From assembly GCA_030544235.1 (NCBI GenBank), contig CM060477.1, positions 2,221,934-2,285,933 of the forward strand: a DNA stretch of 64,000 nucleotides, given 5' to 3'. Origin of the DNA: Lepturacanthus savala. Taxonomy: Eukaryota; Chordata; Actinopteri; Scombriformes; Trichiuridae. The notes beneath the pieces were generated by a model. It saw nothing but the letters and a program-made list of their open reading frames with translations, searched no databases and had not been told where the DNA came from. Positions within the stretch are counted from its first letter, which is position 1; every line of letters begins with the position of its first letter. Position numbers and translations under genes: made by a program. Of the stretch, positions 34,191-46,818 are shown in pieces.

Positions 34191-34410
34191 TTAATAACAT
34201 AAGAAAGGTGGTTGTGGCTGGTTTGGTAGAATATTCCCACTCTTATCCTTCTCTTTTACTTCTCAAACAGCTCCTCTATGCAGCAGACGTTCAAATGTGA
34301 AATGTCAGAAATAATTGAGAGACAGAGCTGGAATTATGTGAGTTTAAACTTCCACTGCTCCTGTATTAGATGCTACGTCTCCTTCTCGTGGCCTTTAAAA
34401 GCAGAATCAT
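34191..34410 (+). repeat. Duplicated segment with intact exon-like signals
   Basis: The second copy of 26809-26985. Here a pyrimidine-rich tract ends in TTCTCAAACAG (34270). A 67-nt exon-like stretch (34271-34337) contains ATGCAGCAGACGTTC and stays open in that frame (MQQTFKCEMSEII...), followed by a consensus donor GTGAGT at 34338-34343. The encoded 20 residues are unfamiliar. It may be a real duplicated exon, a conserved element, or an unrecognised repeat. Confidence 0.4.
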
Positions 34411-34800
34411 GCAGGTGGAGTTCACCCTCAGACTGTAAAGGCCTGCATTGCCTTTGCATCTCAGACTCGGCCCCTATTGAACCCTATGATATGAGGCCTG
34501 ATACGGCGTCCCCGGCTGTATAAGCCGGCTTGAAATACTGCAGTTTGATCCCTGTCCTTTGGAGAACATTAAGCTTCGCTGATCGCGTAATACATTCTGC
34601 CAGACACCGCCTCCGATTCCGGGGGTTTGTTTTAAAACCTGCTATTACTCAAACAGGAACCCAAGTGAGAAATTTACTCTCACCTCAGACGTTTTTCCTC
34701 CAAACCCCCACCACCCACACTCCCCCGTCACCTGCTGCCAAGGTGCCCTTGTGTGATGCTCTCTACTCCTGACTGCTTCAGTGGAGCCATCGGTGGAGGG
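34411..34800. promoter_or_regulatory. Candidate conserved non-coding element (by texture)
   Basis: Balanced, repeat-free and CpG-bearing: 'CCTGATACGGCGTCCCCGG', 'CTTCGCTGATCGCGTAATAC'. It follows the duplicated segment but is absent next to the copy at 26.9 kb. No supported coding frame. Confidence 0.35.
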
Positions 34801-35237
34801 CTGAGGATACACTGCAGGGGTTTGGAGCTGAATTTATTGAACAGGTTGTAGCAGAGAAAGTGAAAAAGCTCTAACAATAATAATAACTGTAGTTTTTTTT
34901 GTCTTGTGGCAGCTGAGGTTTAAAAACCTGGGATTCCTTGGGAAATCTGATCAGAACTATTTCTTGATTCCCAAGAAAATTTATGATGGGAAACTGGGAA
35001 AATAAAAAACTCAATGTTGATAGATGCTACTAATATAGCATAATACTAATATACAGTAATACAGAGTCACTATATTCAGCAGAAGGCTACTATCCATTCC
35101 AACATGCCACTATTTAGACACTGATGTCTAATTTTCGGAGTAGCAGCAGTAACATTTTTTTTCAAGTGTCCCACAATTTTGACTTTTTTTTTCATTGTCG
35201 GTGCAGCAGCTATCTGCCTATCTCTCTATCTCTATCT
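34801..35237. other. AT-rich sequence before the CCAA array
   Basis: Ends with a short TCTC/TATC run that grades into the tetranucleotide array. Nothing else recognised. Confidence 0.5.
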
Positions 35238-36144
35238 GCCAACCAACCAACCTCCCTACCAACCAACCAACCAAAAAAAACAACTAACCAATCTACCTAC
35301 CTACCAACCAAAAACTTACCAACCTACCTACCAACCAACCAAAAACCTACCAACCAACCAACCAACCAACCAAAAATCTGCCTATCAACCAACCAAAAAA
35401 CCAACCAACCAACCTACCAACCTACCAACCAACCAACCTCCCTACCAACCAACCAACCAAAAAAAACAACTAACCAATCTACCTACCTACCAACCAAAAA
35501 TCTACCTATCAACCAACCAAAAAACCAACCAACCAACCTACCTACCTACCAACCAACCAAAAAACCAACCTACCAACCAACCAACCAACCTACCTACCAA
35601 CCAACCAAAAAACCAACCAACCTACCTACCAACCAAAAATCTACCTACCAACCAACCAAAAAAACAACCAACCAACCTACCTACCTACCAACCAAATATC
35701 TACCTACCAACCAACCAAAAAAACAACCAACCTACCTACCTACCAACCAAAAATCTACCTACCAACCAACCAACCTACCTACCAACCAAAAATCTGCCTA
35801 CCAACCAACCAAAAAACTAACCAACCAACCAACCAACCAACCAACCAACCAACCAACCTACCTACCTACCAACCAAAAATCTACCTACCAACCAACCAAC
35901 CAACCTACCTACCTACCAACCAAAAATCTACCTACCAACCAACCAACCTACCTACCAACCAAAAATCTGCCTACCAACCAACCAACCAACCTACCTACCT
36001 ACCAACCAAAAATCTACCTACCAACCAACCAAAAAACCAACTAAGCAATCTACCTCCCTACCTACCCACAAACCTACCAACCAATCAAAAAACCTACCAA
36101 ACAACCTACCTACCAACCAAAAACCAACCTACCTACCTAACTAA
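35238..36144. repeat. 907 bp (CCAA)n/(CCTA)n array
   Basis: A tetranucleotide array of CCAA and CCTA units with interspersed AAAAA and ATCT interruptions. A block containing 'AACTAACCAATCTACCTACC' occurs near 35281 and again near 35468, about 188 bp apart, so segments of the array have duplicated. Open frames of 306 and 213 codons here encode only Asn/Gln/Pro/Thr/Tyr/Leu repeats and are artefacts. Confidence 0.95.
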
Positions 36145-37689
36145 CGCAGGGAATAGTAATGTAATGCACCATTCATAACAATGAAATGCAATTCAGAAAT
36201 TACAGATATTTACCTAACAGGCATGACATTAGCAGTAATAACAATAACTAACAACTAATAACTAACAATAAATGAAGTTTAGGATCTATCTATTTATTGT
36301 GTTGTGTAGGAATATCGATACTAAGAAGTGTCAGAAAACAGACATTCCTGAATAGACATGTGTCGTATAGAGGGGGTGTGGACCCACAACTTTGCATGAT
36401 TTCATTTTTAAAATCCAGAAACTGTAAGTTGTAATCAGGTTATCAACTGTTCCGGGAGGTCAACAAGTGGATTGAGCAATGATTTAATAGAAAATGTCAA
36501 TTTGGGATTTAGGAATATTTGGATGATACAAAAGGCCTAGACGTTAAAAAACAGCCAAAGGAAATGGTCTTATCCCAGAATCTGATTCATGTCATCTTCA
36601 GGAAAAATCAGCAGAACCTCGTAGCATCCATGACCCCACCCAATATTTCAAAAGTCCTCATTAACCCGTCACAAAAGGTTCTACTCTTCTAATGATCAAA
36701 CACCTGAATAAAAGGCGGCTTCATCAAACAAATCCAAATGAGCAAGATGTACGGCTGGCGATAAAATGAAAGGATAAATTAGAACCAATTCTGCACCTTT
36801 TCATCCGCTCCTTCTGTTGCGGCATCAGACATCTTTTAGGTTTTATAAGATCCAAGATTTTGTTTTATGTCCCTTTGTCTCTGATGCCAACCGAAGGGAA
36901 TGAGGGATTCACCCAATTAATTTACTAAAGCCTGTAATAAAAAAGGCTGAAAAGCAAGCGTGCAAATGGCCGGCGATTCAATTAAGTAAAGTGCGCGTTC
37001 CGCTGCACATCAAACACGGTTTAGCTAGCAGACGACGTCACGGCGCTAATAGGGAAGGAAGCACTAAAGATGCATGTGGATTCTCTTCTGTTTGGTTTAG
37101 ACTTCACATGCAAACAAGCTGACGAGGCAACAACGAGCAGCAAGTGTCTGCAGTTCATTTTACTTCCTTTGTGTAAACGGTAGTAAGCGAAATCCATGTC
37201 CCTTTGAGATATTTAGTTTTATATTACCATAATATAGACTTTTAAAATAGGAATGTTGATGTTGGTCCAGTTTCTTTCTGCGTTCTGCTAATGCTGAACT
37301 TTGCAGGTGGTCAGCAAAACGTCAAATATATGAGAATATATATGATTTTAAGCCACAAAACCATTCATTAATTGGATAAATGAGAACTTTACTGGCTCTG
37401 AAACTCTGGTTTTTAGTTTGTGATGAGTTCAAGGTCATGAAACAGTTTGTAAAACTCAACAGATGAAAAAAACACGGAAAAGCTGATGTTTTTATTTTAA
37501 CCATCCCATATCGTATAAAGTAAGATGTTAATGGTTTGTGTAAATTCTGTAAAACTATACAGAGATGATTCCTGGCTCTTAATGTTGTGTTCAGCATATC
37601 AAAACCTCAATAGGAACCAGGAAAGGTGTGAATTATTGGAACTTTAAAGTCCCATTCCACCTAAAAGATGTAGTTTTTCTTTCTACTTC
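36145..37689. other. Unique sequence, patch resembling a conserved element
   Basis: 36760-37170 is balanced with CpGs ('GCTAGCAGACGACGTCACGG', 'AAAGTGCGCGTTCCGCTG') and is repeat-free. The remainder is AT-rich. No gene recognised. Confidence 0.4.
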
Positions 37690-37765
37690 TATTGATGATG
37701 TGGATATTGATGATATATATCGATGCTGTAACAGTAACATTGTGTTTTACTACAGATACTTAATA
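37690..37765 (+). repeat. R3 repeat, copy 1
   Basis: 'ATTGATGATGTGGATATTGA', 'GATGCTGTAACAGTAACAT' and 'TTTTACTACAGATAC' recur almost unchanged at about 40492-40562 and 40968-41035. It lies directly against TTAA copy F. Confidence 0.75.
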
Positions 37766-37770
37766 TAGTG

Positions 37771-38059
37771 TTAACCCTCTATTTATCCTAATTTTTCTAA
37801 AAAGCTGTGATATAAAATCTATGTTTTTACAGTTAGGCATGAAAAGAGGGCTTTTATTTTGAAGGACATACAATTTATAAGGTCACATGACCAGGATATC
37901 CCTATTGCTCATGGCCGTTTGTGAGCATTACTGTCTTAACTTAATGCATACATACCATGATACTATCCTGACAACTTTTTCTTATATTTCCTAAATATAT
38001 CTATTATTTCAGCCATTTTTTTCCATGTGTGAGTAATATTTCATGCAATAGAAGGTTAA
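37771..38059 (+). mobile_element. TTAA-flanked element, copy F, both ends present
   Basis: The best complete small copy. TTAA (37771-37774) is followed by CCCTCTATTTATCC; the core has 'AAGCTGTGATATAAAATC', 'GGGCTTTTATTTTGAAGGAC', 'GGTCACATGACCAGGATATC'; the right end is 'TTTCATGCAATAGAAGG' followed by TTAA (38056-38059). The 281 bp element has inverted ends of about 12-15 bp and an identical TTAA on each side, as expected of piggyBac-type target duplication. No coding capacity. Confidence 0.8.
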
Positions 38060-40379
38060 CAGGTTAAAATAACTGAAACTGGGTTTCAACCCCAGTATTT
38101 TCCAGTCTTTAGAAGTTTGATTACATTCCTATTTCTCGTGCATGTTCATGTGATTTCTCGTTTTGCAGCAGCTGTTCACATCTGACCAGCATCACAGCAT
38201 CAAACCCTCTCTCTCTCTCTTTTCTTTCTGCTCTAGCGCTTCCTCGTGCCGTTTCTCCTCCTCCATCTGGTCATCGGCTCGTCTTTTCCAGCCTCATCAA
38301 TCTATCAGGTCTCTGCAGAGTCATCAGCATCAGGGGATTTATCCTGCAGCTGCTGGGGGACGAGGCTCCTTCCATCTCCGGAGCCAAAAGGCTTCATAAA
38401 TACGCTATTTAAAAATCATCATTTGCACAGTAAACGTTATTTTTTCTCCTGGTTTCATCCGTCTCTCCTGACTGGAATGAGTACAGGGGGAGGTTTTAGC
38501 CTCTGGTGGGTGGACTGCACCAAAGATCTTGGCTCCATTAGTTCAACTTTTGAACTGAGAAACATTTGCATATTTATAGATTTCTGGATTTTGGAGGAGA
38601 CGGACGGAGTAGAGGGAACTTTAGATATGATTTTAACTCTTTTTTCAACTTTAAATCCATAATATACATATTAATTGTAAGAGATCTTCAACATTTTGTA
38701 ACTTCTTGGAAAAATACACCCCCTCACCTTCCTTTTACTTAGTTTCACACAATTCCTGGATGCCTATGGGATCATAATTATGTTAATTAATCCCACAGAC
38801 ACTCAACAACTGAGCCAAGATGGTCTAATATATCTGTTTGGCTGAAAATCAGACTATAACAAATGCATGAAATCTGTCCTGAGGCATTTATTAGAGTCTC
38901 TGACCATGGGAAAGAGGAGAAATTCTCTCAAACTGCTTCATCTCAACTTATCTTTTTGGCAAAATTACACAAATCTATAGCTGTTTTATTTGATCTCAAG
39001 TTATAACTAATGTCATATTTTCTCCTCCTACTCTGAAAACCTCTGGTCTAAAGGAAAAAAACAACCGAGAGTGTTATATCCTTCAATAGAAATTAATTAA
39101 ACACCAAGGAATCAACATAAAGAGTCAGTGGATCAGAAGTAATTGACTAAATGTGACAAAAAAGACAAATAAAATACTAAAAATCATTAATTTAATTAAT
39201 TAAATCAATTAATATTAATGAAACGGAGGAAACACTATTGTATATCTCATCATTAAATATATCAATAAATTAATTAATAAATAGTGAGATAAGAAATTAA
39301 GTAAAAATAAAGGTAAAAATCCTCATAGAGAGAAAATTATTCTATTTTGCAGCTGTATTTATTTATTTAGAGTTATTTTATCTTTCTACACATATGATGC
39401 TTCATTTAATTTACTGAAAACTATTATTTTTATCTGGTTTATTCAGATTTTTATGTGTTTTTGAATCATATTTCTTTATTAATTCTGAAATGTTCCTTAA
39501 AACAAGCTAATTTAACTCAATTAAAAGTAATTAGGAAAAACATCTGTGCATGTGCAGACAAGTAAAATATAGTGTTAAATTTATTAAATATTAATTAGAT
39601 TGGATTTAACTTAAATATGTAGAAGTTAAACTGAATCTACATAAATAATATTAGTTTAAATAATAAGTAGAAGTAATTGTAATGCATTTAAATAGAAATG
39701 TTAAGTAAATTCTACTAAGGTATAAATATAAGTACTATAATAATATATAATAATAATAAAACATACTTATACTTGTACTTATAATAAGTACATATGTTAT
39801 ACAGTAATTTCTACTTATAATAACTATGTGCAATATAATTAAATGATATTTCTTGATGGCTATGTTCTTGTTTTATATGAGCCTGTATTCACAGTGTGCT
39901 GAGTGTTAAAAATGGTGCTAGAAAATAAAAAGAAGCATCTTATTGTGACGTTTGTGCGTTGAAGAAGTTTTCTCCTTCACGGTGGAATCAAAGGGAAACA
40001 CTCGTCTGACTGGAAGCTGCAGCTTAACATCAACAGATTAACGTCGCTGAATCCAAGGAATTACGACTTAAGGAGAGATAAACAGGAAATAATCAATTAT
40101 CTTTCACTTGTCATGTTGGTTCAAGTCGATCCGGCTTCAAAGCAGCGTCACTAGAGGTGAATATATAGAAATCAGCTGTGATTTATGCATGAATGTGATT
40201 GGCTGCAGCTTCCTGCAGAGAAAACCTCTGTTTACTAAGTTTAAACTCAACTCAAGTTAAAGCTTAAAACAAGATAAATTATCTGCAATGTAAAGTTCAT
40301 TAATAATAAGATCAGAGTTCAAAGGTCAATTATTTACCATAAAATCCTATAAATCAGACTGAGGATCATTATAAAACAT
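38060..40379. other. Unique, largely AT-rich sequence
   Basis: 38160-38400 is balanced, with a (CT)n tract ending in 'TTTCTGCTCTAG', a splice-acceptor-like signal, but no good downstream donor. 38900-39880 is very AT-rich. 39940-40250 is more balanced. No element recognised. Confidence 0.4.
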
Positions 40380-41045
40380 GAAGAATATATTCGATAAGAT
40401 GTTTATTATAAAGGAGACAATTAAATAATCACATAATTAAATATCTAAATAGTCTCTACTACTGATATTATATTAAACTATTGTCTTATTGTATTGATGA
40501 TGTGGATGTTGATGATATATATTGATGCTGTAACAGTAACATTGGGTTTTACTACAGATACAAACTTTATTTAAAACTTAAACCAAGAACAAACTGGACC
40601 AAATCATGAAAAACATAAATTTATCTTGTGTTTTTGACGTTTTTTTTACTTTTTAGCTTAAATATTTACATTTTATCTCATATTCTTGACTTTTTAGATC
40701 AAGTTTGAACATTTTATCTCATATTTCTGACTTTTTATCTATTTTTTTAAGAATATATTGTTTAAGATGTTTAAAAAGGAGATTATAAAGGAGCCAATTA
40801 AATAATCACATAAATTAAATATATAAATAGTCTCTACTACTGATATTATATTAAACTATTTTCTTATTCTAACAGATTGATGTATTAACTAAATCAGAGT
40901 GGGCCCAGTACGGATTCCTTGTGGGACACCAGTGATGATATTATATTAAACTATTGTCTTATTGTATTGATGATGTGGATATTGATGATATATATTGATG
41001 CTGTAACAGTAACATAGTGTTTTACTACAGATAAAACACTTTATT
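40380..41045 (+). repeat. R3 repeat, partly duplicated copies 2 and 3
   Basis: 'AATTAAATAATCACATAA' and 'TAGTCTCTACTACTGATATT' occur at about 40420-40470 and again at 40795-40850. 'ATTATATTAAACTATTGTCT' plus the R3 core occur at about 40466 and 40936. The pattern is a local direct duplication of roughly 370-480 bp with internal rearrangement. Confidence 0.7.
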
Positions 41046-42276
41046 TATTGTTGGAGCTGAGGTTTAATACTGGGATTAATGATTAAAAGTCACTGCTGGA
41101 CAATTATCTTAAAGCTCAGGGATGATTTCAGGTTTTCTGACAATCTGCTGCTGCAAACCCTGTTTGAATAGATGATAATAAAACAGCCACTTTCAAAATA
41201 AAATGTCCTATTCCCTTTGAGAAGGAGGCAGCTCTCTGCTCTGCTGCAAAACTCTGAAGGTATTGATGTGGGAACATAATGTAAAAACGCTGCCGGAACA
41301 TTCTGTCTGTCCTCGCTGTAAAATCCAAACAGGCACGTGTTTGATTTCTTGCTTTAACTTATTATGAAGTAAATGTGGATTGAACAATGTAATCAGTGCG
41401 TTTTAATCACTTAAAAGATTTATTTATTTGAGACCAGGTGGCAATTTAGGACAAGAGATTAATTCCTAATTCCTCCCTGGTGGTACATTCAGGTACAGAG
41501 TTCAAATATTATTTATTATTGTGGCCTTTTGTGAGCAGCTAAACATGCATATATGTATTTTCTATTTAACTGACAGTAAAATAAAACACTTAACATAGAG
41601 TATAATACATTATTTCATGTAAGAATGAACATATTGACACACATCTCCATGTTTTTGTGGAGGAAACAGACAGATGATCCATATTTTCTCTTCTCGCTGC
41701 ATAGAAATCTTCACATTCCTGCTTCCAGACTAGATTCTCATTATTAACAGTTTATTGGCAGGCCCGGTGCATTATAAATGTTAAAGGAAAGGCTGAAATA
41801 GAAAAGTAATTCCTGCCAAACAGCCGTTACATACTAATCTCAGCCTGATTCCAGACGTCCAGATCACCAGCTGCATGCTGAGCATCGGCTCTTATTGATC
41901 ACCAGAGAAAATAAACCTGTCTTTGATGAGCAGAAAAAGAAAGATGGCGTTCAGCATCGATTCAGGGTGTTTTTTTTCTACTTTTCCTCACTGGAACGAA
42001 CGTGAGGCGGCGACGTTTTCCTACAGGAGAGCTACAAATATACAGCTGGGATCGTATCGTAACATCTCTCAAAAAACGTTAGCCGGTTTAGCGGCTACTT
42101 TAATCCTCAAGCTAACACAGGTGTTACTCCAAGACACGTTCATGGACCCTCAGGAAATCCCAGCACTGTCACCGAGAGTAATAATCATAGTGATAGTGAG
42201 TGACATGCAAGAAAAGAACTAATTGCATATATATACAATATAATGTAGGATAGATGCACCATATAGATACGCTACA
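41046..42276. other. Unique sequence with two complex patches
   Basis: 41100-41350 and 41680-41900 are balanced and repeat-free, possibly conserved. At 41923-42222 a 99-codon open frame overlaps 'GCTACAAATATACAGCTGGG' and 'AACGTTAGCCGGTTTAGCGG'; it lacks recognisable domains and I do not call it a gene. Confidence 0.4.
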
Positions 42277-43435
42277 TTGAGTAGGATAGATTATTTCACA
42301 TGTATTGCACAGTAGGATAGATTATTGCACATTTCACATGTATTGCACGGTAGGGTAGATTATTGCACATTTCACATGTATTGCACGGTAGGGTAGATTA
42401 TTGCACATTTCACATGTATTGCACAGTGGAATATATTATTGCACATGTATTGCACAGTAGGATATATTATTACACATGTATTGAACAGTAGGATATATCA
42501 TTGCACATGTATTACACAGTAGGATATATTATTTCACATGTATTGCACAGAAGGATAGATTATTGCACATGTATTGCACAGTAGGATATATCATTGCACA
42601 TGTATTACACAGTAGGATATATTATTTCACATGTATTGCACAGTAGGATATATTATTGCACATGAATTGCACGGTAGGATAGATCATTTCACATGAATTG
42701 CACGGTAGGATAGATTATTGCACATGTATTGCACAGTAGGATATATTATTGCACATGAATTGCACAGTAGGATAGATCATTGCACATTTCACATGTATTG
42801 CACAGTAGGATAGATTATTTCACATGTATTGCACAGTAGGATAGATTATTGCACATGTATTGCACAGTAGGATAGATTATTGCACATGTATTGCACAGTA
42901 GGATAGATTATTGCACATGTATTGCACGGTAGGATAGATTATTGCACATGTATTGCACGGTAGGATAGATTATTGCACATTTCACATGTATTGCACAGTG
43001 GAATATATTATTGCACATGTATTGCACAGTAGGATAGATCATTTCACATGAATTGCACAGTAGGATATATTATTGCACATGAATTGCACAGTAGGATAGA
43101 TCATTGCACATTTCACATGTATTGCACAGTAGGATAGATTATTTCACATGTATTGCACAGTAGGATATATTATTGCACATGTATTACACAGTAGGATAGA
43201 TCATTTCACATGTATTGCACAGTAGGGTCGATTATTGCACATGTATTGCAGAGTAGTATAAATTATTGCACATGTATTACATATTAGGATAGATCATTTC
43301 ACATGAATTGCACAGCAGGGTATTTTATTGCACATGAATTGCAGATTAGGATAGATTATTGCACATGTATTACAGATTAGGATAGGTTATTGCACATGAA
43401 TTACACAGTAGGATAGGTTATTGCACATGTATTCA
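42277..43435 (+). repeat. 31 bp minisatellite array
   Basis: About 36 tandem units. The commonest unit is 31 bp, with parts 'GATTATTGCACATGTATTGC' and 'ACAGTAGGATA'. Longer variants carry an extra GCACATTTC-type insertion. Central units are nearly identical; those after 43200 are more diverged, as in arrays that homogenise from the middle. It does not resemble a CRISPR array: there are no unique spacers. Confidence 0.95.
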
Positions 43436-45384
43436 TGTTCTATTAAGACTTCATTTAACATGAAAACCACCTTTAAAGCTTCCACTTTTCTATAGAAATA
43501 CAGATTTCCTAGTTTCAAAAGAAACTTTATTACTTTATTAGTACGGACAAACTAACTAGTCCAGGGTTGAGGCTTCATTCTAAACATTTCTAACCCTCCG
43601 TGTTACACATGTGAAGAACACGCCGTAAAAAGAAGAACTCATCACATTCACAGATGGCTGCCCGATCCAAAGCAAATGTCAAAAGGCCTCACACCTGCAG
43701 AGAAAGACCAGAGTCCCAGGCTGGATTTACAGATGGTTCTATGTGCAGGGAGATGATGCAAATCCCATCACAAACGTCTCTGTAGCGTCTTATTTACTGG
43801 GATATTTAATCAAAGCGTGAGCCTGGAAGTGACGGCACGTAATAAACTCCCCTTTGGCCCGCGATGTTTAAATTAGCTGAAATTTGCAGAGCGATCCAAA
43901 ACAAGCATTTATGCCTTTTTGAGATTAAATCAGATTTCAAACCGGGCCCAAAAAGAGGGCGACAACCTCGCAGGAAGATAAATAATGAGTCGTAGGAAAA
44001 AAGGAGTTTTACGGAAATATAAGCAGCAGTACTTGAACTAAAGCAGGTTACTGTTTCAGTAAAGGTCATTTCTAACTAAACATAATTTATTGAGCATTTT
44101 TTCTCCCACTTTCAGATTATTTCCTCCCTCGGAGTGATTTGAATGACAAAGCCCGGCGGCGCTTTGAGGCTAAAAAAAGGCACAAGAGTCCGCACAAAGC
44201 TGCGTTCTCTCCCATCCAATACATATGCTAATACCTCCAAGTCACACTCGGTTGAAGAACTTAAAGTATGAAACGTTTTTTTTCCTGTTGAATTTATTCA
44301 AACCAGCAATTCAAAACCAGAATATGTATCCGTGTTGTTGTGGGAAATGAGGCAAATATAGGAGAGAGCCGCCATGTTTGGTCGGGATCAAAGATGCTTT
44401 TATTCCTGAGATAATAAGAAACAGGAGGTTAAAGCATTTTAAAAAGTAGCCGGGATATTATCAGTGAAGATAGGAGCGTGATATCAGGTCAAATGGTTCA
44501 TTTAAGCTCTGGAAAAATGTCTATTTATATCATTTTAGTATTTATTAAGTGTTTATTTTTTACATACTTTAGCTTCATGCCTCAAAAAAAAAACATTAAA
44601 AACAATTTAAAGAACAAAAAAAACACTTAAAATCATTGAAATTGTGGGCCTTGGATCCATAATCTATGAAAGGAAATGGAATCTTCACAGTTTTGAGACA
44701 ATTTCATCTCAAATCTCACCACAAGGTCCATTTTTTGTTATTTTTTTGCAGATTCCTGCTCATTTTATCATGTTTCTATCACTGTTTTGCCTTATATTCT
44801 TATATTTTCTGGACTTCCTGTTGTTTTTCCTGCTTCTGTTAATCACCTCATGTGTTTCACCTGTTCCCATCACCTGTTTTCCATTTGCAATTAGTCTCTG
44901 AGCTTATTTCTGTCATGAAATTCAACCCTCTGCTCTTTGGTTGAACCCTGTTTGACAACATGATGTGACATTTAAAAAATAACCTGAAAACTTGACTAGA
45001 AAACTAAAACAGTGTCTAATAAATCAGTAAATTACTGATCAGACCAAGACTTTCCCTTCTTTTTCAGTTGTGCTGCTTAAAAATGAATGAAAGATTTCCA
45101 ACCTGGGTCCTTCCCAGGGGCCGGTCTACTTCCTGGAGTAGCATTAGTTACATGTTGTTTTCTTGGAAACAGAGAGTTTTATTTTGAAATTTTCCCCACA
45201 TATGAATCTCTGTCTATAATCCCTGGTTGTGGCAGTGGATCAGTGGTTCAGCAGCACGAAGGTGTTAGAAAACCTGGATCCTATGAAACAAACCACACAC
45301 CTTCAGTTTATAAAGAAGTTCGGCTGAAATATATTTAAAAACAGCTGATTCCATCACGACACTGTGAAACTGTTAAAATTCATG
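43436..45384. other. Unique sequence, patches of complex composition
   Basis: 43580-44240 is balanced ('CAAAGCCCGGCGGCGCTTTG') and may be conserved; short open frames there have no support. 44500-45000 is T-rich. 45060-45350 contains an 83-codon open frame of no recognised family. Confidence 0.4.
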
Positions 45385-46400
45385 GAAACTACTAACAATT
45401 TACTCAATAATTTACAATTATTACATTAATTGCACAGTAAAAATCAATTAAATATTCTGATTTACAATTATTTATAATATTAGGTGATTAATTTTACAGT
45501 AAAAGTCAATTAAATTACATGAGTTGCATTTACAGTATTGGTGATTAATTATAAAATAAAAATAAAATTAAATACTCTGATTTCAGTTGCATTTCCAGTA
45601 TTAGTTCATTAATTGCACAGACATCAATTAAATTCTGTGATTTCCATTGTACTTACAATAAATAACAATTTACTCAATAATTTACAATTATTTAATTAAT
45701 TGCACAATAAAAGTCAATTAAATATTCTGAATTACGATTATTTATAATTATTATGTGATTAATTTTACAGTAAAAATCAATTAAATACTATGACATAAGA
45801 TGTATTTACAGTATTAAGTGAGTAATTATAAAATAAAAATATTAAATATTCTGATTTCCATTTATTTATAATTATTATATGATTAATTTTACAGTAAAAA
45901 TCAATTAAATACTGTGACATGAGTTGTATTTACAGTATTATGTGATTAATTATAAAAATAATATTAAATACTCAGATTTCAGTTGCATTTCCAGTATGAG
46001 TTCATTAATTGCACAATAAAACTTAAAATAAATATCAATATCAATAATAAAAATCAATTAAATATTCTGATTTCCATTTATTTATATTATGTGATTAATT
46101 TTACAGTAAAAATCAATTAAATACTATGACATAAGTTGTATTTACAGTATGATAAATTATGTGATTAATTATAAAATAAAAATAATATTAAACACTCTGA
46201 TTTCAGTTGCATTTCCAGTATTAGTTCATTAATTGCACAACAGGCATCAATTAATCAGTTGTATTTACAGTAATAGTTGATTAAATATACAATAAAAATC
46301 AATTAAACACAGTTATATTTACAGTATCAGGTGATTAATTGTATTATAATACAGTAACTCTTTGACTACTGTGATTTTATTGTAAAATAAACATCAATCT
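45385..46400 (+). repeat. ~63 bp AT-rich tandem array
   Basis: Roughly 15 diverged monomers built on 'GATTAATTTTACAGTAAAAA', 'TCAATTAAATACTATGACAT' and 'AAGTTGTATTTACAGTATTA'. Alternating monomer types (TTTCAGTTGCATTTCCAGTA) give a higher-order period near 240 bp. The same family appears at 4700-4905. Confidence 0.85.
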
Positions 46401-46818
46401 ACTATAATAATCATTTATTACTGTGTTTAACACAGTAAATAACAGCAGAGTTTTACAGTATACGTCATCACCAGGTTTATTTTCTCACACTCCACTAAAA
46501 TAATGAAGTAATTAATATAATTATCAGCTGAATATTTGCCTGTAAACGTTGTTTGTGCTTGTTTCCTCTGAGCAGCGTTTACATGAAGTGCTGCAGCTGC
46601 AGGTGAATATGAACTAACATGGATCCTGAGCTGCTATCACGTTACACGGAATCTAACATGACAGCAGCGTTATTAAAGTTCAACTGGATTCAAATTGCAT
46701 TTCAGTCTGCTACAGCAAACAGGCCGGCTCTGTAAATCACATTATACTCTCACAATAAAACAAAACACAGCAGCAATGCATTAAAACATGTTTACATCAC
46801 GTTGGTGTGAACTGATCC
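46401..46818. other. Unique sequence
   Basis: Balanced patch at about 46540-46700; nothing recognised. Confidence 0.4.

Noticed and set aside
35124..36044. 306- and 213-codon overlapping open frames
   Set aside because: They translate the CCAA/CCTA array into Asn-Gln-Pro-Thr repeats in two frames; there is no independent coding signal.
38246..38662. 138-codon frame with a signal-peptide-like start
   Set aside because: The hydrophobic start depends on a GTG codon, not used for such genes in vertebrates, and derives from CTC-rich sequence. The acceptor-like tract before it has no good donor downstream.
42277..43435. CRISPR-like regular repeats
   Set aside because: Units are directly adjacent with no unique spacers, and the genome is vertebrate; it is a minisatellite.
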